This document shows, in pieces, positions 6,544 to 8,665 of a DNA stretch of 8,665 nt. This DNA is from CAZHOV01 sp964534315 (GTDB taxonomy: Bacteria; Bacteroidota; Bacteroidia; Chitinophagales; Saprospiraceae). The translations under genes were made by a program, and so were the position numbers. The DNA lies in the NCBI GenBank assembly GCA_964534315.1, contig CAZHOV010000211.1:1-8665 (forward strand), given 5' to 3'. The notes under the pieces are model-generated. The model made no database searches. It worked only from the letters and a program-made list of their open reading frames with translations, and was not told where the DNA came from. Numbering within the stretch: position 1 is the first letter of the stretch; each line of letters opens with the position of its first letter.

Positions 6544-7788
6544 ATGCGACGGAGTAAGCAAAATTTTAGATGCTCTTTTTGTGGTAGAGATAAGTCTGAA
6601 GCCCTCATTCTGATTGCAGGAATTGACGGCCATATTTGTGAAGTATGCGTAGAGCAAGCTGGTGAGATCATTGAAGAAGAACTCTACGGTAATAAAACAG
6701 AAAAAACGGAAGGAGAAGACTTCTTCCTCCCCGAACGAATCATCCCTAAAGACATTAAATTTCATCTCGATAAATACGTAATCGGCCAGGAAGAAGCTAA
6801 AAAATTTCTATCTGTTGCCGTTTATAACCACTATAAGCGCCTTGGTCAAAATAGTGACGATGGCATTGAAATCGAAAAATCCAATATCCTTTTTGTCGGA
6901 AAGACCGGAACGGGAAAAACATTGATGGCCAAAACCATCGCCCGCTACCTCAATGTACCCTTCGCAATCGTCGATGCAACCGTCTTTACTGAAGCGGGTT
7001 ATGTAGGAGAAGATGTGGAAAGTATTTTAAGCCGCTTGCTTCAAGTCTGCGATTATAACGTATCCGCAGCCGAAAAAGGAATCGTATATATCGATGAGCT
7101 CGATAAAATCTCCAGAAAAAGCGACAACCCATCTATTACCCGGGACGTATCAGGTGAAGGTGTTCAACAAGCCCTTTTAAAAATGCTGGAAGGTACCAGC
7201 GTAAATGTTCCTCCCCAAGGAGGCCGTAAACACCCCGAACAAAAATTGGTGAAAGTCAATACCGAAAATATTCTCTTCATCTGCGGAGGTGCCTTCGAAG
7301 GTATCGAAAAAATTATCGCCCGACGGATCAATACCCAGGTTATCGGTTTTAATTCTGCAGATAAAAACCAAATCGATAAAGAACAACTCCTACAATATAT
7401 CTCTCATCAAGATCTCAGATCTTTCGGGCTCATCCCTGAACTGATCGGACGACTTCCAGTGCTTACTTATCTGGAGCCATTAGATACCGATGCATTAAGG
7501 CGCATACTTACAGAACCTAAAAACGCCCTACTCAAACAATATAAAAAGATGTTTGCCCTTGAAGGGATCAAACTGGAATTCTCAAAGGGCGCTATCGACT
7601 TTATCGCCGAAAAAGCACTTGAATTCGACCTCGGTGCAAGAGGACTACGCTCCATCTGCGAAGCGATCATGACAGACGCCATGTTCGAACTCCCTTCCCA
7701 ACAAGATGTCAAGACGTTTGAAGTTACTAAAACCTATGCACGGGAAAAACTTAATAAATCTAAGTTTGCACAACTCAAAGCAGCGTAG
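6544..7788 (+). CDS. clpX: ATP-dependent Clp protease ATP-binding subunit ClpX
   Basis: A 414-aa hexameric AAA+ unfoldase that recognises degradation tags and threads substrates into ClpP. The N-terminal zinc-binding domain has C10, C13, C32 and C35 (FRCSFC, HICEVC) and is followed by an acidic linker (about 44-64). The AAA+ module shows Walker A GKTGTGKT (119-126), pore loop GYVGED (152-157) and Walker B VYIDELDK with D184/E185. It also has the RKH loop (228-230), the IGF loop that docks on ClpP (267-269), the arginine finger in LIPELIGRLPV (R303) and sensor II GARGLR (364-369). Nothing essential is missing. The length is close to the 424 aa of E. coli. The start at 6544 fits the zinc domain, and a possible TATCTTG -7-like sequence (6487-6493) is too weak to call. 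It lies 123 bp downstream of clpP, with a hairpin between. Confidence 0.98.
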   Translation: MRRSKQNFRCSFCGRDKSEALILIAGIDGHICEVCVEQAGEIIEEELYGNKTEKTEGEDFFLPERIIPKDIKFHLDKYVIGQEEAKKFLSVAVYNHYKRLGQNSDDGIEIEKSNILFVGKTGTGKTLMAKTIARYLNVPFAIVDATVFTEAGYVGEDVESILSRLLQVCDYNVSAAEKGIVYIDELDKISRKSDNPSITRDVSGEGVQQALLKMLEGTSVNVPPQGGRKHPEQKLVKVNTENILFICGGAFEGIEKIIARRINTQVIGFNSADKNQIDKEQLLQYISHQDLRSFGLIPELIGRLPVLTYLEPLDTDALRRILTEPKNALLKQYKKMFALEGIKLEFSKGAIDFIAEKALEFDLGARGLRSICEAIMTDAMFELPSQQDVKTFEVTKTYAREKLNKSKFAQLKAA

Positions 7789-7801
7789 GATCATCACCTA
7801 G

Positions 7802-7855
7802 GTTTTGGGTCTTGAGGAATTATTTTAAATTTGCTTTTTTCTTACGACCCAAAAC
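7802..7855. promoter_or_regulatory. 10-bp inverted repeat bracketing the truA promoter
   Basis: GTTTTGGGTC (7802-7811) and GACCCAAAAC (7846-7855) are perfect inverted copies separated by 34 bases. The left arm covers the predicted -33 element and the right arm ends 2 bases before the truA ATG. As DNA it could bind a regulator at two half-sites. As RNA it could form only in read-through transcripts from clpX. Confidence 0.55.
7804..7833 (+). promoter_or_regulatory. Predicted Bacteroidota-type promoter of truA
   Basis: TAAATTTG (7826-7833) matches TAnnTTTG exactly, with TTTG (7804-7807) 18 bases upstream as the -33 element. Both match the Bacteroidota sigma factor consensus. The predicted start near 7840 would leave a leader of under 20 bases before the ATG at 7858. 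The clpX stop is only 15 bases before the -33 element. Confidence 0.6.
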
Positions 7856-7857
7856 TC

Positions 7858-8616
7858 ATGAGCCAAGACACCCACACTGTCCGGTACTTTGCAGAGATAG
7901 CCTATCAGGGTACTCATTATTTTGGCTGGCAACGACAGCCCGATCAATTGTCTGTTCAACAAATATTGGAAGAGGCTTTTTCACTTATTTTGAGGACTGA
8001 CATCCAAATCGTTGGCTGTGGTAGAACAGATACTGGTGTTCACGCCAGTCAGTATTTCTTTCATTTTGATTTTGAAGGCGACTTTCCGGATCATTTCCTG
8101 TACCGGATTAACAAATACCTGCCAAAAGATATAGCCGTTTTTAGAGTTTTTCCAGTTCAGCCTGACAAGCACGCCCGCTTCGATGCCACTTCACGATCTT
8201 ACGAATACCATTTAAGCTGGCAAAAAAGCCCCTTTCTCATCCACACTCAAACCTATTTTCCACTAGCCCAAGACTTTGATCGAGACCAACTCCAACAAGC
8301 CGCGAAACTCTTACTCCAATACCCTTCCTTTTTCCCGTTCTGTAAAAGCAATACAGACACCAAAACGATGGATTGCAAATTGACCATCTCCGAATGGGAG
8401 TTCCGGGAAGAACAACATAAAATGATCTACCAGGTCACTGCTAACCGCTTTCTAAGAGGAATGGTACGGCTCATAGTCGGTATGTGTATCAACGTAGCTC
8501 AAAACAAACTCCCCCTGAAAGCTGTCAAAATAGCCCTGGACCAACAAACACGACTCCCCAAAAGCACAAGCGCTCCACCCGAAGGGCTCTTTTTGAGCAA
8601 AGTGGTTTATCAATGA
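7858..8616 (+). CDS. truA: tRNA pseudouridine(38-40) synthase TruA
   Basis: A 252-aa cytosolic enzyme that isomerises uridines 38, 39 and 40 in the anticodon arm of many tRNAs to pseudouridine. The N-terminal strand YFAEIAYQGTHYFGWQRQP and the catalytic loop GCGRTDTGVHA are clear, with nucleophile D58. Also present are the HARFDATSRSYEYHL segment (105-118), the RFLRGMVRLIVG motif (207-218) and the C-terminal APPEGLFL (239-246). The length is near the family norm (270 aa in E. coli). ATG 7858 is chosen because homology begins within a few residues. An in-frame TTG at 7831 lies inside the predicted -7 element and is unlikely. The final codon and stop (CAA TGA) form part of the first unit of the downstream heptanucleotide array. 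It follows clpX after 69 bp and seems to have its own promoter. Confidence 0.96.
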   Translation: MSQDTHTVRYFAEIAYQGTHYFGWQRQPDQLSVQQILEEAFSLILRTDIQIVGCGRTDTGVHASQYFFHFDFEGDFPDHFLYRINKYLPKDIAVFRVFPVQPDKHARFDATSRSYEYHLSWQKSPFLIHTQTYFPLAQDFDRDQLQQAAKLLLQYPSFFPFCKSNTDTKTMDCKLTISEWEFREEQHKMIYQVTANRFLRGMVRLIVGMCINVAQNKLPLKAVKIALDQQTRLPKSTSAPPEGLFLSKVVYQ

Positions 8617-8665
8617 GCAATGGGCAATGGGCAATGGGCAATGGGCAATGGGCAATGGGCAATGG
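8611..8665. repeat. Tandem heptanucleotide array, CAATGGG, overlapping the truA stop
   Basis: Unit 1 (8611-8617) is CAATGAG, and six exact CAATGGG units and a partial one follow to the window end, where the array is cut. The TGA of truA is inside unit 1, whose single difference from the consensus (A for G) creates the stop codon. On the complementary strand it gives the repetitive peptide pattern PIAHCPL, a common artefact of such arrays and not evidence of a gene. Confidence 0.95.

Noticed and set aside
8452..8655. A 67-aa minus-strand protein with PIAHCPL repeats
   Set aside because: It is the antisense of the truA end and the heptanucleotide array; the repetitive peptide is an artefact of the DNA repeat.

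Overview
The window looks like a chromosomal segment of a Bacteroidota bacterium. The evidence is a trigger factor of the long, acidic Bacteroidota type, ClpP and ClpX with Bacteroidota-style N-termini, a LytS/LytTR sensor-regulator pair, almost no Shine-Dalgarno sequences, and promoter-like sequences of the TTTG / TAnnTTTG type. A more precise placement (for example Saprospiraceae or a flavobacterial relative) is only a guess.

Left part (1-3900), accessory in character. It opens with the 3' end of a tRNA-Leu(UAG) and a strong terminator. The terminator runs directly into the C-terminal remnant of an AraC-family regulator. Low-complexity DNA follows, including ten tandem 7-bp units. A DoxX-like membrane protein gene comes next, preceded by a nested inverted repeat. 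It converges, with a 7-bp gap, on a minus-strand operon encoding a LytS-type histidine kinase and a LytTR response regulator. Beyond the kinase lies a gene-free, hairpin-rich stretch that resembles an interspersed repeat, then a start-less remnant of a beta-propeller (NHL-like) protein with a C-terminal membrane anchor.

Right part (3900-8665), conserved housekeeping. The order is tig, clpP, clpX, truA, all on the plus strand. Trigger factor receives nascent chains at the ribosome. ClpX unfolds substrates and feeds them to ClpP. TruA makes pseudouridine in the tRNA anticodon arm. Terminator-like hairpins follow tig and clpP, and promoter-like sequences precede tig and truA, so this is a conserved cluster of separately controlled units rather than one simple operon. 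The truA stop codon lies inside the first unit of a second 7-bp tandem array, which runs off the window end.

I see no phage, CRISPR, transposase, toxin-antitoxin or defence genes, and no clear new multi-gene system. The most interesting signals are the two inverted repeats abutting the doxX-like and truA start codons, the two heptanucleotide arrays, the hairpin-rich candidate repeat at 3107-3345, and the two broken gene ends flanking the doxX/kinase/regulator block.
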